The notes beneath the pieces were generated by a model, which worked only from the letters and a program-made list of their open reading frames with translations, searched no databases and was not told the origin of the DNA. 64,000 bases of DNA. Source: Hymenoscyphus infarciens (Eukaryota; Ascomycota; Leotiomycetes; Helotiales; Helotiaceae). Shown here piece after piece: positions 45,257-57,581 of this stretch; position 1 is the stretch's first letter, and every line of letters starts with the position of its first letter. The position numbers and the translations under genes are program-made. The stretch spans positions 124,001 through 188,000 of the forward strand of contig LLCB01000036.1 in the NCBI GenBank assembly GCA_001414345.1, given 5' to 3'.

Positions 45257-48200
45257 TTACTGATACCTGCCAACCTGCCGAACTGGCGCGATGGGCTCAG
45301 GGTGCCTGGGGTCGTACTCTTCTTCATAAGAAGCCTCGTTTGGCCTCATGACAGTAGGCGCACGACTCTCATAAACAGGTTGTCGCGCATACCCCTCATC
45401 CCCATAGCCATCCGCGTAAACTGGTTCAGCCTCCCGTCTCATAACAGGTCTGCGAATAACGTATTCCCCCTGCGCATCCGTCACCCTCACAAGCTCATAA
45501 GCCTCCGTAGAATATTGCGGCTCCGGTCGGGGCTGCTCATCAGCATACACACGATAATAACCCGGTCGTGGTTGTGATTGTCTCTCCTGAGCGTAACCAG
45601 CCGTTTGAGGAGTGCGTGCTCGGTAGACAGGTCCTTGTTCATGATATTGCCCGGGTTGGGCGACTGCCGTCTTAACGTATACCGGCGATCTCGAACGCGC
45701 CCGGTCATTCTCCAACCGTACACTCACACTCTCATATCGCGCATATCGACTCGGTGTTCGACTCTGTCTCTCATCCCGATAGACAACATTGTTGAGCTTG
45801 TACCGTCGATCGACCAACTCCGGGGATCGCTCTCGAAGGGCTACGTGCTCCGAAGCTGGGCCACCATAGCGATCCTCATAGCCATAAGCTCGAGATTGTC
45901 CTGGGGGGAGTCGGTCGATGACTGCGGATCTTGTCTCGGGGATACCCTCGTCGACAAGACGCCCTCGAGAAGGAACCCTACTACTTTCACGAATTCGCCG
46001 GTACGTCTCTTCTGGGGGCTGATATACACGTCGCACCGTTTCAACACGCTCAGGCTCCCATGCTTTCATGTTCTCATCTTCTCTGTTTCGTGACATTCTT
46101 GAAACGTCTTCTCGAGGGGGTTCGGTGGGAAGGAAGTTGTTTAAGAATCTCTCAGCAGCATCAGTGGCCTCCTCCGCTGGCTGGGGTTGATAGGACGCAG
46201 ATTTGGAAGCAGGCTTCGTCCGCACTTCCCCGTCTTCTGAGCCAGCTTCAGCCGCTTCGTCTCGAAGTGGAATCCGTTCCCGTGCTCGTTGTGCCTGTTG
46301 CGATATTTGTGCTACGACATCAATAATCCGGCTTTGCTGAGATGTAGTATTCACAGGTTGTATCTCCTGTCTGTTACCAGAATAGGATTCTGAATTTCGG
46401 AATCGATATTCTTGTACAGGGGGCTGAGGATCCCGCGCATGATAAGGCAATGGCGCAGGATCGCGGTACTCACGGTCGTCGTCTTCTCGATAGCGGGGGC
46501 GTCGGTCGTACACAGGAGCCTCCTCTCGAAGGACAACACGCTCATAGTAGTCGGAGGGCCTGGCAACTGGGGGTGGAGACGCAGGTCTTCGTTCGGTATA
46601 GGCATGCTCTGGGCGATCTTGATACACAATTTCGCGACGGTCCTCCTCACGTTGTACCAAGCGATATACTGGCTGCGAAGCTTCACGATCTTGCTCGCGA
46701 GGGTAACCAATTGGAGGTGGGGCTCGAATGATAGGTCTGGACTCCAATGGAATCTCCATCGGATTTCGAGGGTCGTATTCTCCATTGTCATATGACACGC
46801 TGTCAGGTGGTCTACCATTGGAGGCAGATGAATAGTAATTGTTATGGTTGTCCTGAGAGGGAGCAAGTTCCGCATCATATGAACTATCAGCAACTTGATC
46901 ATAATTTCGGCCATTTGAAACTCGCTCGTGCACCACACGAGCTGGTGGGTCCAATTCTGGGATAGCTTCTTTGACGAGTCTGATCCTTTGGTCATTCTTA
47001 TGACTGCCATTATTGATGATGGATGCCAACTTCGAAATCTCAGGAAGCTCGACCATGTTTTTTGTCCAGTCCAGACTCCGTCCAGTCTTTTGGATTGCTT
47101 CCTGTTCATGGACAGTGTGAAAGTGGCTCAAAAGCTGTGGAAAGGAAAAGTGTTTCTTCTGGTTCCCTTTAAATCCGACAAACCCCAAGGAGCAGGTTTT
47201 GCACAGAAGACCGTTGATATTGCGAACAGGCCGCATATCTTTGTTATTTGACAAACCATCAATGATCATCGACAGGGGAGGATCTTCCTGATACGATGTA
47301 CGAGACTTCGCCAGAAGATGGTGGATGATGGTATATACTTTGACGCTCCCAGATATTTCCTTGATTGGGTTAATTGTATTCCAAACCTCACGAGCACTCT
47401 TTGCCACAACTTGCAACTGAGCCTTGTACTCTTCCGTTTTCTGTGGTGGCGGTGGAGGTTGTGGTGGTGCAACTGCGTTTGTCGGGTACGACGGTGCCTG
47501 GCTGTAATTTGGACCATAATGGTTTCCTTGCTGGGAGTAGGCATCCTGCTGGATGGGAATCTCTGGGGCCGTCTGGTACTGCGGTCCTTGGTTTGCAGGT
47601 GGGTACATCCCTTGGTTAGATGGAGGGTAAGAACCGCCATATCCTGGTTGTTGGGAATAATCTTGGGGCATTTCCTGATAACCATTGTTAACGGGCGGCG
47701 GAGCCGAGTACTGCTGTTGTCCTTGGTACACATGGGAGTTATCCTGATATGGTTGTGGTGGAGCATAAGGTCCATTCTGATGTCCCGAGTACTGATCGCT
47801 ATATTGATGATGGCCATAATATGGACCCGGACTTTCTTGGTAACCGTGTGGATTCTGGCCATGCATGGGAGCCTGCATTGGAGCTTGCATCTGAGGAGGC
47901 AAAGGAGCTTGCATAGGAGCAGAGATAGGAGTTGGACCAGAAGCTGGCTGATACCCACCATAACCATAGTTAGAATGCAATGAAGGACCATTGCTTGCAA
48001 AAGGTGCACTGGCACTTGGGGCAGTGGAGTAATAAGCTTGGTTAGACGACGCGGTAGGATCTGGATTGAAGGGGGGATGCTCTGGCCACTCCGATTTCCA
48101 GTGAACCACAATGCTCCCGACACTCAGTGCATTGGTATGCTTGGCTGCGTAATGTTGAATGACACCCTCAAACCCATAATACTTTGGATTGGTCTCGCAG

Positions 48201-50455
48201 GCACTGCAAAGAAAAAGTTCCTTACGAAATTGCTCTGTGTGGATTTTGATCTTGGTATCAAACACCCACTTCATGTTTTCCAAAATGAGTTTCCGAAGGA
48301 AGGGCCCATTTGGTGGATCTGATTGCGGCTCCTGACCGGTTGCGCGAGCGGCTGCTTCATCTTTGGCTATCTCTGCATAGAACCTCTTCCGGACATATAC
48401 CAGGACATCTGCAGCAAACCTAGGAGAGTTTTCGTAATCCACTTTATCGCCACCATTCCAACCGTCACGGATAATCTCATCAGCATACCCACTAATCCTT
48501 GATCGTAGAGGAGCCTGGACGTCATCCCACTCCCTATCAACAAGATCCCTGGAATCTGACCTGGCCTGGGTATCCTGATATCGGCGCTCATCAAACCGCT
48601 CCTGAACCACTCGGGTCTGAGCAAGTCGATCGGTCTCTCGTTGTTCAGCCTCCCCGCGTTGCGAAAGTAATCTTGGCTTCAATACTTCCCAGGCACCATC
48701 GCCAAGAGGTTGTATAATTTGGATGGCAGCTTGGAATGAAGGCATATGTGCTAAGACTGAAGCAGTTAGTGGTGGTGTGAGTAACATGCACCGTCTCTCT
48801 ATCTCAGCTCGTCGCGCTGCCTTTAGTGAGGCAACCTCATCCTTCGTTCTTTCGTGTCTGGGTTGAAGGTGGGGCTGTGCTCGTGGAGGTGGCGGGTAAG
48901 GTGTGAAGCCATTTTGTGAGGGTGACCCAAAATGGGGAGGGGCGTTGGAAGCTAGATTGGGTATGTGTCAGAACTCTGTCAACAATTCAGGACCATAAAA
49001 CCATAAACATGAACATACGTTGAGGGGGGTAAGGGGGTTGAGAAGGTCGAGAATTTGTAATTGGTGGGAAATTTCTTTGGGGGAGTAGATTAGTAGGCTG
49101 GAATCGAAATAATGGACTGGGACCGTTCGAAGACGATCCTTCCTCCACTTTCACAACTGGTTCAATTTTGATTTTGGCGCCGCGACTCGTCACAGGACGC
49201 ATGCTGGCGACTCCTCCTGAAAGTTCCCAACGCTCCCATCTAGCAGCATCTGTTCTTCTCTCTCGTCCACGCTCCTCTAGCCCTTTAAGCCATTCCTCAG
49301 CAGTAGCCGGCCCTAACGATTTCGCTTCTTCGAATTCCTGCTTAATTCCCTCGATTTGGTAGTTGGGAAATCGTTTTGAGATTTGTATTGAAGATGGTTG
49401 CTGGCCACTTTGTAATGTGGTAGAGGGTATGATATGAAGCTCATTGGTGAGAAATATGAATGGTAATGCGACCAGCAGCGGAGATGCAATGGCTGAAGAC
49501 AAGAGCAAGTCGATTTCCTAGGCTGTAATCAGTTTGCGGCCTTCGTGCAGAGTTTTCGTTGAATGAAACGTATGAAATGTTGACCTACCTTGGTTGTATT
49601 TTGTTGTATGCAGGAACCACAAGCACGGATACCAAAGGACCATAGTCGTGCAAGGCCAGTCATACCAGGGCCTGGATGCCATTGGTCCACCGGAATGGAG
49701 GAGGTGATCTCTTTCTTGCCGCAGAATTGACATCGAGAACTACATGCCATTCTCCACATATCTAGCTCCGATTTCCCGGATAGAGGGCCAGGCATAATTT
49801 GACGGAAAAGACGCCTAGAGGCTCGCCAAATGGCATCCGCTTGTAGAATGGGCAATGATGAATTTGAAAGAGGAACAATAGAAGTCTTAGGCGAGGAAGG
49901 ATCAAGAAAGGCATTGAAAGATCTGTTGACTTGCAAGGAAAGACCCAAAACTCTTGGAAGACAGAAAGAAAAAATGTGATGCCATATCTCGGCTGGTAAG
50001 AGAGATTTGTCTGGCTGAAGGCCTCCTTGGGGAGTCCTATACGGTGGCAGATGTTCAACTGGCTTTATACGCTTCCGAGACTCATTGTTTATGTCTTGTT
50101 CCAATTGCCCATTTGGGGTCCAGACGGAGGAGGTAGAGTGTTTTCGCTTCTTGGATGCTTCCGCTGCCAGGTTGTTGTCTGAACTGTCGGGTTGCGGCAA
50201 ACTCTGGAGGGAGGAAACAACCTGGCTCGCTGGTGTATCGAGAGTTGAGCCGTCTTCGTCGTCTGTATCTGCGGACATGGAAACATCGGAATCTGAGTCG
50301 TCTCCAACGACGGGGGTGGACATGGTAGTAGCAACTTTGGATTCTTTGGATTCAAGGTTGTGGAGGTCGGCCTGCACAGGAGAGTCAGCGGGAGTAGGGT
50401 CTGCGGTCGGTGATTCTGTGCTGCCCGAGGACAAGTCGCTGCTCGGTGTATCCAT
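45257..50455 (-). CDS. Large F-box-like and zinc-finger protein, low-complexity rich
   Basis: Three exons: 50455-49589, 49517-49019 and 48951-45257, with introns of 67-71 bp; 1,686 residues. The N-terminus is acidic and Ser-rich, then an F-box-like segment at about 152-187 (LLPAEIWHHIFSFCLPRVLG). Cys pairs CQFCGKKE and CGSCIQQN end exon 1. Exon 2 has AEEWLKGLEERG. Two degenerate C2H2-like fingers follow: CSACETNPKYYGFEGVIQHY (about 705) and CKTCSLGFVGFKGNQKKHF (about 1100), separated by a Gln/Pro/Tyr-rich disordered region. The C-terminal third is Arg/Glu/Tyr-rich. I join what could be annotated as two or three genes because both splice junctions restore frame (TTK|EIDLLL and YPPQ|PSNAPPH). 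A fungal-specific family; function unknown. Confidence 0.85.
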
Positions 50456-50703
50456 TGTAGCTCATACCAAAAGCACCGCTCGTGGACGCGTTGAGCCAGA
50501 ACTGGATGGGCGTCCGACGGTCTCGACCTTCCTGATATAAAGAAAATGCAGGAAGAAGAAAATTAGATCAAGAATCTGCGATTATATCGAGATCGATGAC
50601 CACATACAACAACCAGGTGAAAGCTGGCGCCAAAGGGCTTTTAAAAAATGAAGCGGAGAGGAGAAAGGGGAGGGCACTGCGTCATGGGCGCGCAAGCTCT
50701 GCC

Positions 50704-50748
50704 GGTGCTGAAAATGCTGAAAATGCTGAAAATGCTGAAAATGCTGAG
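50704..50748. repeat. 9-bp tandem repeat (AAAATGCTG)
   Basis: Four perfect AAAATGCTG units plus a partial unit, about 250 bp upstream of the F-box gene start codon. Confidence 0.85.
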
Positions 50749-50806
50749 AACCGCGCTCGCGCAGTTCAGTTCAGCCAGCGCAACGAGAGTAAAGCAGGCA
50801 GATGAG

Positions 50807-50857
50807 GTGCGGTGCAGTGCGGTGCAGTGCGGTGCAGTGCAATGCAGTGCAGTGCGG
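50807..50857. repeat. 10-bp tandem repeat (GGTGCAGTGC)
   Basis: Three GGTGCAGTGC units followed by AATGCAGTGCAGTGC variants. The units contain TGCA palindromes. Confidence 0.85.
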
Positions 50858-51468
50858 AGACAGAAGAGCAGGCAGGAGAGGGATTGAGAGGATAAGAGAG
50901 GAGTTTTATCTACTCGCTTTGGGGTGGGGGAAGAGGTGCAATGCTCTGGGCGTCTTTCTAACACAAGATGGTGAGGCGGACAGAATATAATTGGATGAGA
51001 GCCGTCAAAAGGGTCAAAAGTCGACAGCCCCATCTTTGAAATGCACTATCATCCACGTGACTCTCTACTAAGCCTAAACAAGGTCGAAACACAACATGAA
51101 TACACGTAAAACATATAAAACATTCCCAGTATTCTATACATCGGAAGATCTCGAAGAATTGCTGAAGGATATTGCTCCGACTGCACCAGTTGAATGACTT
51201 GAATTGCTTCTAGGTCAGAACAACGAGCTAGAAGGTGCCTGAACCTAAAATACCCGTTTTCCATCCATTTCGAGACCTAATGAGAAGTAATCTCTCCAAT
51301 TTTCATTCCAATAAATACAAGTAGCACCACAACCTCCACCCACTTTCCCCCCAAGGCAAAAAACTAACCCCACCAACCCCAGCTCTCTCTACTCCGAGAA
51401 GAAAGAGAATCCAAAGTACCACCTCGTTTATATCTATCCATACCCCCACCCCCCTCCCCAGCCCACAT

Positions 51469-53714
51469 CTACAACTTAGCCTTCAGGGATTCCTCCGCCA
51501 GAGCCTCTTCATACATCCTATCCAACTCAGCTCTGAACTTCTTCGCCGCTTGAGGACGTTTAAGTTTCAATCTAGAATTCCCATTAGCACACATCCAACC
51601 ATCTAACCATCCGAACCTCACCCCCGACTCGAGGAAAAGGAAAAACTTACGTAGGAGTCAAAAGCTCATTTTCAATCGTAAAAGGTTCAACCTCCAAATG
51701 CACAGCCCTAACCCTCTCCCAGCTATTAAACTTATTCTTCTTCCCAATCCTCTCCAAATCCTTGACAACCGCCTTCCTCACCCGGTCATCCCTCGCCGCC
51801 GCCCTTATAGCATCAAGATCTGTAGGCTCAATCTTCTTCTTCAAAATCGCGCTGGCGAAAGGCGCGAATTGGACAGGATCAACACCCCAGATGGAGACAA
51901 GGAATGCCTGTGTCGAGTCGCCATGAACGTATCCCTGAGCGAGGATATTGTTGTTTGCCAAGTAGACATTTTCAATTCGTTCGGGAGAGATGTATTCTCC
52001 TTGCGCGAGTTTGAGGACGTTCTTGACTCGGTCGATGATTTTGAAGCGGCCCATGGTGTCGACTTCTGCGATGTCGCCGGTCTGGAACCAGCCATCTTCG
52101 GTGAAGGATTTCTTGGTTTCTGCCTCGTTTTTGTAGTACTCCCTGAACAAGGTGTTGCTCTTAATTAATAGTTGACCTCTTGGGTGGGGGCTATCGGTTG
52201 AAAGATAATCCATATCTGGGACATCTTCCAAGCACAATTCGAAGCAAGGCGCCACACCACCGCAGTTTCCAGAGGAGAAATCTCCTTCGTGCTGGGCAAG
52301 ACCAACGGCATACGTTTCAGTCATGCCGTAACCTTGAATAAAGTCGTTTCCAAAAGCCGCGCGAAGGAATTGATGTAGTGTAGGGTCAAGGGGTGCACTT
52401 CCAGTGACCATAGATCGGACACGATCCAACCCAACAGCAGCTCTGACTTTTGGAGTGAAGAAACGATCATAAAGCATGTGCTTGTTGGTGGCTTTTCCAG
52501 GAGGAAGCTTCATAGACGCAAGTTTTGCATTAATGACATGTCGTCCGATTGCGCCCTTCGTACCAGGAGCATCAATGGTCGCAGCGCGAATGGCGGATCC
52601 AAATTTGTTGAATAGTCTAGGTACCGAATTGAAGCCAGTTGGTCGAAGAAGCTTCAAATCATCTACTAGACCCAGTATGTCCCCATGGAAATATCCAATT
52701 GCAGCATTTGCGGATAGAGCGTTGTGTTCTGCTGCTCGCTGATAAATATGCGCCAAAGGAAGGTAGGAGCAGAGAGAGTCGGTCGGTTTCATCTCCGAAG
52801 TCACTCTTGCCACCAAAATCGCAGCAGCAGCATTGGCGTGTGTCAAAACTACACCCTTTGGATTTCCGGTGGTTCCGGAGGTGTAATTGATGGTAATTAC
52901 ATCGTCGGCTCGAGGTGGGTTCATGGGGAAGTTTGAGGCAGCTCCAATTGCTTCAACATCCTCGATATAATGAATTGTGATACCAGCCTCTGCTGCGAGC
53001 GCATTCAACAGAGCTTTCTTGGAATACCCAGGACGCTCTCCTGCATCGAGAGGATCAACAGATATGATCAACTTCAAGGTTGGAAGTCTTGAAGCTGCTG
53101 CGAGTTTGAGGAGGGTTGGAATATGTGGTAGACTGGCAACGACACAGTTCATCTGGGCATGGTTGATGATATATTCCGTCGTCTCGGGACCTAGAGTGTC
53201 GTAAAGGGATACAGTGAAAAGCGATTGAGACATACATCCCAAATCTATCTCGAGTTAGCACAGTCTCCTCAGTATTATTCTCCAACCTACCAGCAACCTG
53301 CCACTCCGGTCTATTTTGACACCACAGTCCTACTGGATACTTCTCCCCCGAAATGCCAGCCTTCTTGTGAAGCTCCACGATTCCAGCACCAAAGTTCTTT
53401 CTTCGCAATGCCACTTCGCCATAGTTGATCCATTGGTATTTACCAAATTCCTTGGTAACCGGATCGTATGGCCTCCATCCCAAACATCTAGCTGTTGGTC
53501 TCTTCTTGACCGAGTATTCGAAAGAATCGTGAGCTGTGAGGATCTGCGGATGGATTGTGGTAGGGAGCGGTTTGTCGACCCAACGCCAATGTCTGTAGGT
53601 CGCGGAACGACCGTCTTTCTGGCTGCCTGGTACCGGAAGAGAGTATGGCGATCCTGGCGGAGGTGGCGGTCTCACGGAGGCTATCCAAGTGTCGGGATCA
53701 TGGACAGGTGCCAT
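51469..53714 (-). CDS. FAA2: Peroxisomal long-chain acyl-CoA synthetase (FAA2-like)
   Basis: Three exons: 53714-53291, 53244-51651 and 51571-51469, with introns of 46 and 79 bp; 706 residues, normal for long-chain acyl-CoA synthetases. Motifs in order: INYTSGTTGNPKGVVLTH, YLPLAHIYQR, VTGSAPLDP, QGYGMTETYAVG, WFQTGDIAEVD, and the FACS signature region DRVKNVLKLAQGEYISPERI. The last exon ends KAKL, a PTS1 signal, placing it in peroxisomes like yeast Faa2 and feeding beta-oxidation. The start codon gives MAPVHDPDTW; the N-terminal Pro-rich segment is typical of fungal members. Confidence 0.92.
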
Positions 53715-55153
53715 GTTGAATTCGAATGAAGTTTGGGGCGGTTCTGCTCAATCCAGAAGGAAGCTCGTCAGTACACATGTTCCTGGAGATCTAGGAGAGC
53801 GTGCCAATAGGGATGGATGATTGGACGTTGTTTTGCTTACCTTGGCTGTTGTCTTTTGGGAGCAAACAATGGACCTGGGACGATGAAGCTATTCCAACAA
53901 CTAACTCTTCAAGTCCTCGAGGAATGTTTGTCTATTTGGTTTGGGAGAGGGATTGCATGTGGGCGGGAGGCTCCGCTGATTCAGGTCATCGGACATTTTG
54001 GCCGCTGCGAGTCTCATGAACGTGGAGGGCCGAGGCAACGCAACAACCTTAAGCTGAAATGGATGAGGTGGGCCGCACCAACACCGAGGCCAATCGCTCT
54101 TCGCTCCATATAAATAAAACCGGGGAGAGGATTTCAGAACGACCGTTGATTCAGACACCGTTGCTGGCTATTGTTCTTATTATTTTGGTTGGGGGAGAAA
54201 AGACATAAAAATGAAGCTATTCGGTACTCAGCTACGATGGCGATTTCTCGCATGTGAACTTGCAGCCTTGCGCGCACATTGCATTGTATCACGAAGCACG
54301 AGTACAACTCTACAAGGCGTGGGAAGAATCATCGCAATGCAAGCAATTTCAATGAGTCTTTTTCGATCGGCGCCACATCCATCACATGGGGGAAGCTTCA
54401 TGCTGTATTGCGGGGTTCCTGTCCTAAGATCCTTCAAGCCGACTTCTTTGGGGGAATTCCTTAACCAATTTCAAGCAGCACTAGTTCCCAAAGAAAACAA
54501 ACCAAAGACAGACGTTGAAAACATAAAAAAAAAGAGAATTTCCACGGGAATTCTATGTCGATATTTCTCCTTTCCTTTGGTGGGCTGATGTCAGTTCTAC
54601 TGAGCGAAGATCGTGAGATTTTACCACGCGTCTGACCTGATGGCGGTGGCCAACGTGTTACAAAACCCAGGTCTGGACCAGTTCTTTCAAAGTCGTGGAA
54701 CATGGTGATGTGGACGGAGGGCTGCTCTAGTTGACCCGTCACACAACACTAAAAATATCTTCTCCGGAAATGGAAATCACATTGTTTGACTGACCTTGGT
54801 TGAAATCTGAGGTCTTTTTTGTCATGCCTTCCAAGGAGCGCTTCAGATGTTGGTTTCTTCTCAAAATTCCAATTTTTATGCCATGTTACTACCTGTCTTC
54901 TTCACAAGACGGTTTCTTCTCGAAGAAGAGAAATGAATCGAGTTTCAATAATCAATACGTCTCTCCCCAACTTCCTACGAAGTTATAACATCTGAAGTAC
55001 TAGGAAGGGGGGAAGTTATGTCAATTTTAAGAGGAAGGGGAAACCACCCTGGTGAAAATCACCTCGATCTCTAACCTAGTGAACCCACCTTCCAACAGCC
55101 TCAACTCTTACCAATACTCCTTCTCTCTTCCCCTCGGTGTCCGCCCTTCTATA
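53715..55153. other. 1.4-kb intergenic region, no gene seen
   Basis: Promoter of the acyl-CoA synthetase gene and unassigned DNA. A 125-codon plus-strand frame at 54211-54588 starts with ATG but shows no domain, low-complexity Lys end and no splice context, so I do not call it. Confidence 0.35.
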
Positions 55154-56605
55154 ATGGGCAAGAAACTCAATACGTAAGCCATCGCTACCCCTCCGTTTCC
55201 CAGCGTCCGGTTTCCTAATTGTCATTCAAAACGAATATCTCGAAGAAGAAAGCAGCGAGCGATTTGAAACAGGATGTTACTATCCTGTAAATATATGGGA
55301 ATCTCAAACTCGCTGGACAGACTATACATGTGATATTTGACGAAGAGCTCGCACTTCTGGTTTACCGCTCTCATCGCATTTTTGCCTTTGATGCCCTCGT
55401 TACTCTCGTCTTTCGCGCTTTCGGATGGTCCAAATCAGATCTCAAGATCCTTAATCGTGGTGCAAACCTCATAGAGAATAGGGCAGATGGGGAGAGTTCA
55501 TGATTTGAGTATCCGGTGTTTTAGGAACGAGGGACTTGATACAATAACTGGAATTTATCTACAAAAAGGGATTGAGAATCTGTTAGCGAGGAGTGGAAGG
55601 AGATCGAGCTCGTTTCTTTCGTTACCTGGCTCTTTACACTTTCAGCAATTGTATCCCTGTTTGGCACCAAGATTCTAGAAAGAGAAGGGGGATGTATGGG
55701 GTCTTGATCCTCATGTCAATGAACCTGTTTCTCTACTCCCGGATTTTATGTTTAGGGAGGCTGCGAAATGGAGGGAGGAAGGGCTGGATATCATGACACG
55801 ATGGGAGAGGCATGGTAGTAGAGCTTCCGATCGATTGGGAGAGAATACTGAGGCCGCATGGGAGTAAAACTGGGGGTTGAGCTCCTGTAGGGAGCGAGTT
55901 ACAATTTCGCTGAAGCAGAAGGATTAACAGAACGAGGTCGAGCTAGATTGCTCTCATATGGGGGTGCGTATATACCTCCCTCCAACCTCTTACAACAAAC
56001 AGACTTTCCTCTAGACTGAACCCAAAATCCATCCCTGTTGCCACCCGGATCGCTCTCAATGCTCTCTCGAACCCTGAATCCTCCCCAGCGCTACTCTCCG
56101 AGGTCGATTATTGTACAGATACCAGTGGTAATATTGATATCACTCAACTCGCCAAACAGCCTGGTCTGAGAGCAGTGCTGCATGAGACCTATCGTCTTAA
56201 AATCCATTCTGTCCGGGTTTGTAACTCACACACAACTCGGGTCCTACTTTCTGAAGAAGGGAAGTTTAACCATGATACATAGTCGCGCTCTCCAGCTCTC
56301 CCCTTCATCTGGGGTCCCAGAGCGCTTTCTTTCGATCCCCGGCGCTTCCACGAATCTCAAAATACGCCCTCGAAGGCAGGAAAAGCTGAGAGTGAGAAAA
56401 GACCGCAAAACTTCCGTCACTCTGGTGGAGGGTATAATCTCTGTCCAGGATAGGTGGCTTTGCAGTTTTGATGACGATGCTAGAAATTGAAATAATTGGT
56501 GGGCAAGGAGAGGTAGAGGTCGAGTTAAAGAAGGGGAAAATAGGCGGCCTGTGGCCAGATATGGAGGTGATTGTTAAAATGCGAAGACGGAAGGGAGAAT
56601 GCTAA
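55154..56605 (+). pseudogene. Cytochrome P450 pseudogene
   Basis: Conserved P450 blocks remain in order but in shifting frames with stops. Near 55345-55400: IFDEELALLVYRSHRIFAFD. Near 55915-56060: GLTERGRARLLSYGG, then IPVATRIALNALSNPESS. Near 56165-56215: LRAVLHETYRLKIHSVRV, containing the ExxR motif (ETYR). Near 56330-56450: RRFHESQNTPSKAGK and the heme-cysteine loop region HSGGGYNLCPG. The C-terminal tail ends at a stop at 56603-56605. The GGGxNxCPG loop resembles CYP7/CYP8-like fungal P450s. Several frameshifts and an in-frame stop right after CPG make it non-functional; no RIP-type bias, so the decay is ordinary. Confidence 0.7.
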
Positions 56606-56653
56606 TATGGCTGGTGGAGGTAGAACAATAGTGTCAGGGAAATAAAACACTTA

Positions 56654-56875
56654 CAACAACAATACATCTCCTGAGCATTGGAAAGGTATCCCGGTAGCTC
56701 ATAGCACCCTGTTTCTTTCGTACGTGCTGAATCTCAGCGGCAAGCCAATCCTGGATCTCGGGATGAGCTGCAAGATGGGTGATCAGATAGGTTAAAGTGA
56801 TGGCTATAGAGTCATGGCCCGCAAAGTTGAAGACAAAGATATTGCCAAAGATCTTTGTCTCTCGAAGTCCGTGAA
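56654..56875 (-). pseudogene. Isolated P450 I-helix fragment
   Basis: A minus-strand open block of about 70 codons reads GLRETKIFGNIFVFNFAGHD, then SIAITLTYLITHLAAHPEIQ and DWLAAEIQHVRKKQG. This is the P450 I-helix oxygen-binding motif (AGxD[S/T]) and following J region. Nothing of the ExxR or heme loop follows on this strand within reach, so it is a fragment. It differs in type from the adjacent plus-strand P450 pseudogene and is not its missing part. Confidence 0.6.
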
Positions 56876-57116
56876 AGTTACCTCCAGTGCTAGAGTTGCG
56901 TATTGCGGCTTTACAGGTCCTTGTCCCACTCTCTTACGCTTTCCACACTTTTACATCCACTTCAACTTGTCAAAAGTTAGCCACAACACAACCATGCCAG
57001 CATGTTCCTCGATGTCCTCAATTCCACCACCTCGCCTCTCAAACTCCCAAAGTTACTCCCTATCCACAAACTCGAATTACCACCCCGTTTTTCTTTCCAC
57101 CTCCATCCCACACAAC

Positions 57117-57581
57117 TCACAAGCCAGTAATCCTCCCCTTTTCCAAAAAGTACCCCGCAGCAATAGCAACAAAACACCCCAAATCAATCCACAACTGCGG
57201 AAACCCATCTCCAAATTCCGGATCCACCGCTTTTGAACCCGGATAAAAAATAGCACTCAGCTGAGTAATCCAATACATAGCTGCAAGAACCGTAACTATT
57301 CCCAAATTTCTTTTCTCTGCTGTCTTGATAACTTCTCTATCTGCTAGTTTCGTAGAGGATGGTGAGATGTGAGAAGGCAGAGGAAGTGGTGACCAGAGGT
57401 AATATAAGGTGGCGAGACCTAGAGAAAGACCCATGGACATTGTTTGGCCATTGTGAAATTTTGCGTGGGGTGGCCAGTTGGGGTTTAGGACGTGGGTATG
57501 GTTCCAGTCTGCGAGGTAGGGGCCTGTTATTGTGACGAGGGCGATGAGGGAGAGGAGGAGACGGCCTGGTCTGAGAGTCAT
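57117..57581 (-). CDS. Small four-helix membrane protein (DUF6640-like)
   Basis: A single exon of 154 residues from the first in-frame ATG (MTLRPGRLLL); the frame extends upstream only from a non-ATG codon. About four hydrophobic segments: LLLSLIALVTITGPYLA, MGLSLGLATLYYLW, LGIVTVLAAMYWITQLSAI and LWIDLGCFVAIAAGYFL. A conserved-looking loop DWNHTHVLNPNWPPHAKFHN follows helix 1 and resembles small membrane proteins grouped as DUF6640; that label is tentative. Function unknown. It is the only intact gene in the 55-64 kb graveyard. Confidence 0.68.
   Translation of the reverse strand: MTLRPGRLLLSLIALVTITGPYLADWNHTHVLNPNWPPHAKFHNGQTMSMGLSLGLATLYYLWSPLPLPSHISPSSTKLADREVIKTAEKRNLGIVTVLAAMYWITQLSAIFYPGSKAVDPEFGDGFPQLWIDLGCFVAIAAGYFLEKGRITGL

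Larger units (their letters stand above)
50456..51468. other. Upstream region of the F-box gene with short tandem repeats
   Basis: Promoter and leader of the F-box gene, then the 3' flank of the acyl-CoA synthetase gene. It contains two short tandem arrays (next entries). An open frame at 50641-51033 merely reads the repeats. A CACGTG hexamer lies near 51054. Confidence 0.4.

Noticed and set aside
44878..45327. Open frames over the intact copy of the duplication
   Set aside because: Low-complexity, and the mutated partner shows no sign of codon-level constraint; it lies in a 3' flank.
50641..51033. Minus-strand frame over the tandem repeats
   Set aside because: Product is made of translated tandem repeats and has no start context.
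54211..54588. 125-codon ATG frame downstream of the acyl-CoA synthetase promoter
   Set aside because: No domain, repeats or splice evidence; the tail is a low-complexity Lys run from A-rich DNA.
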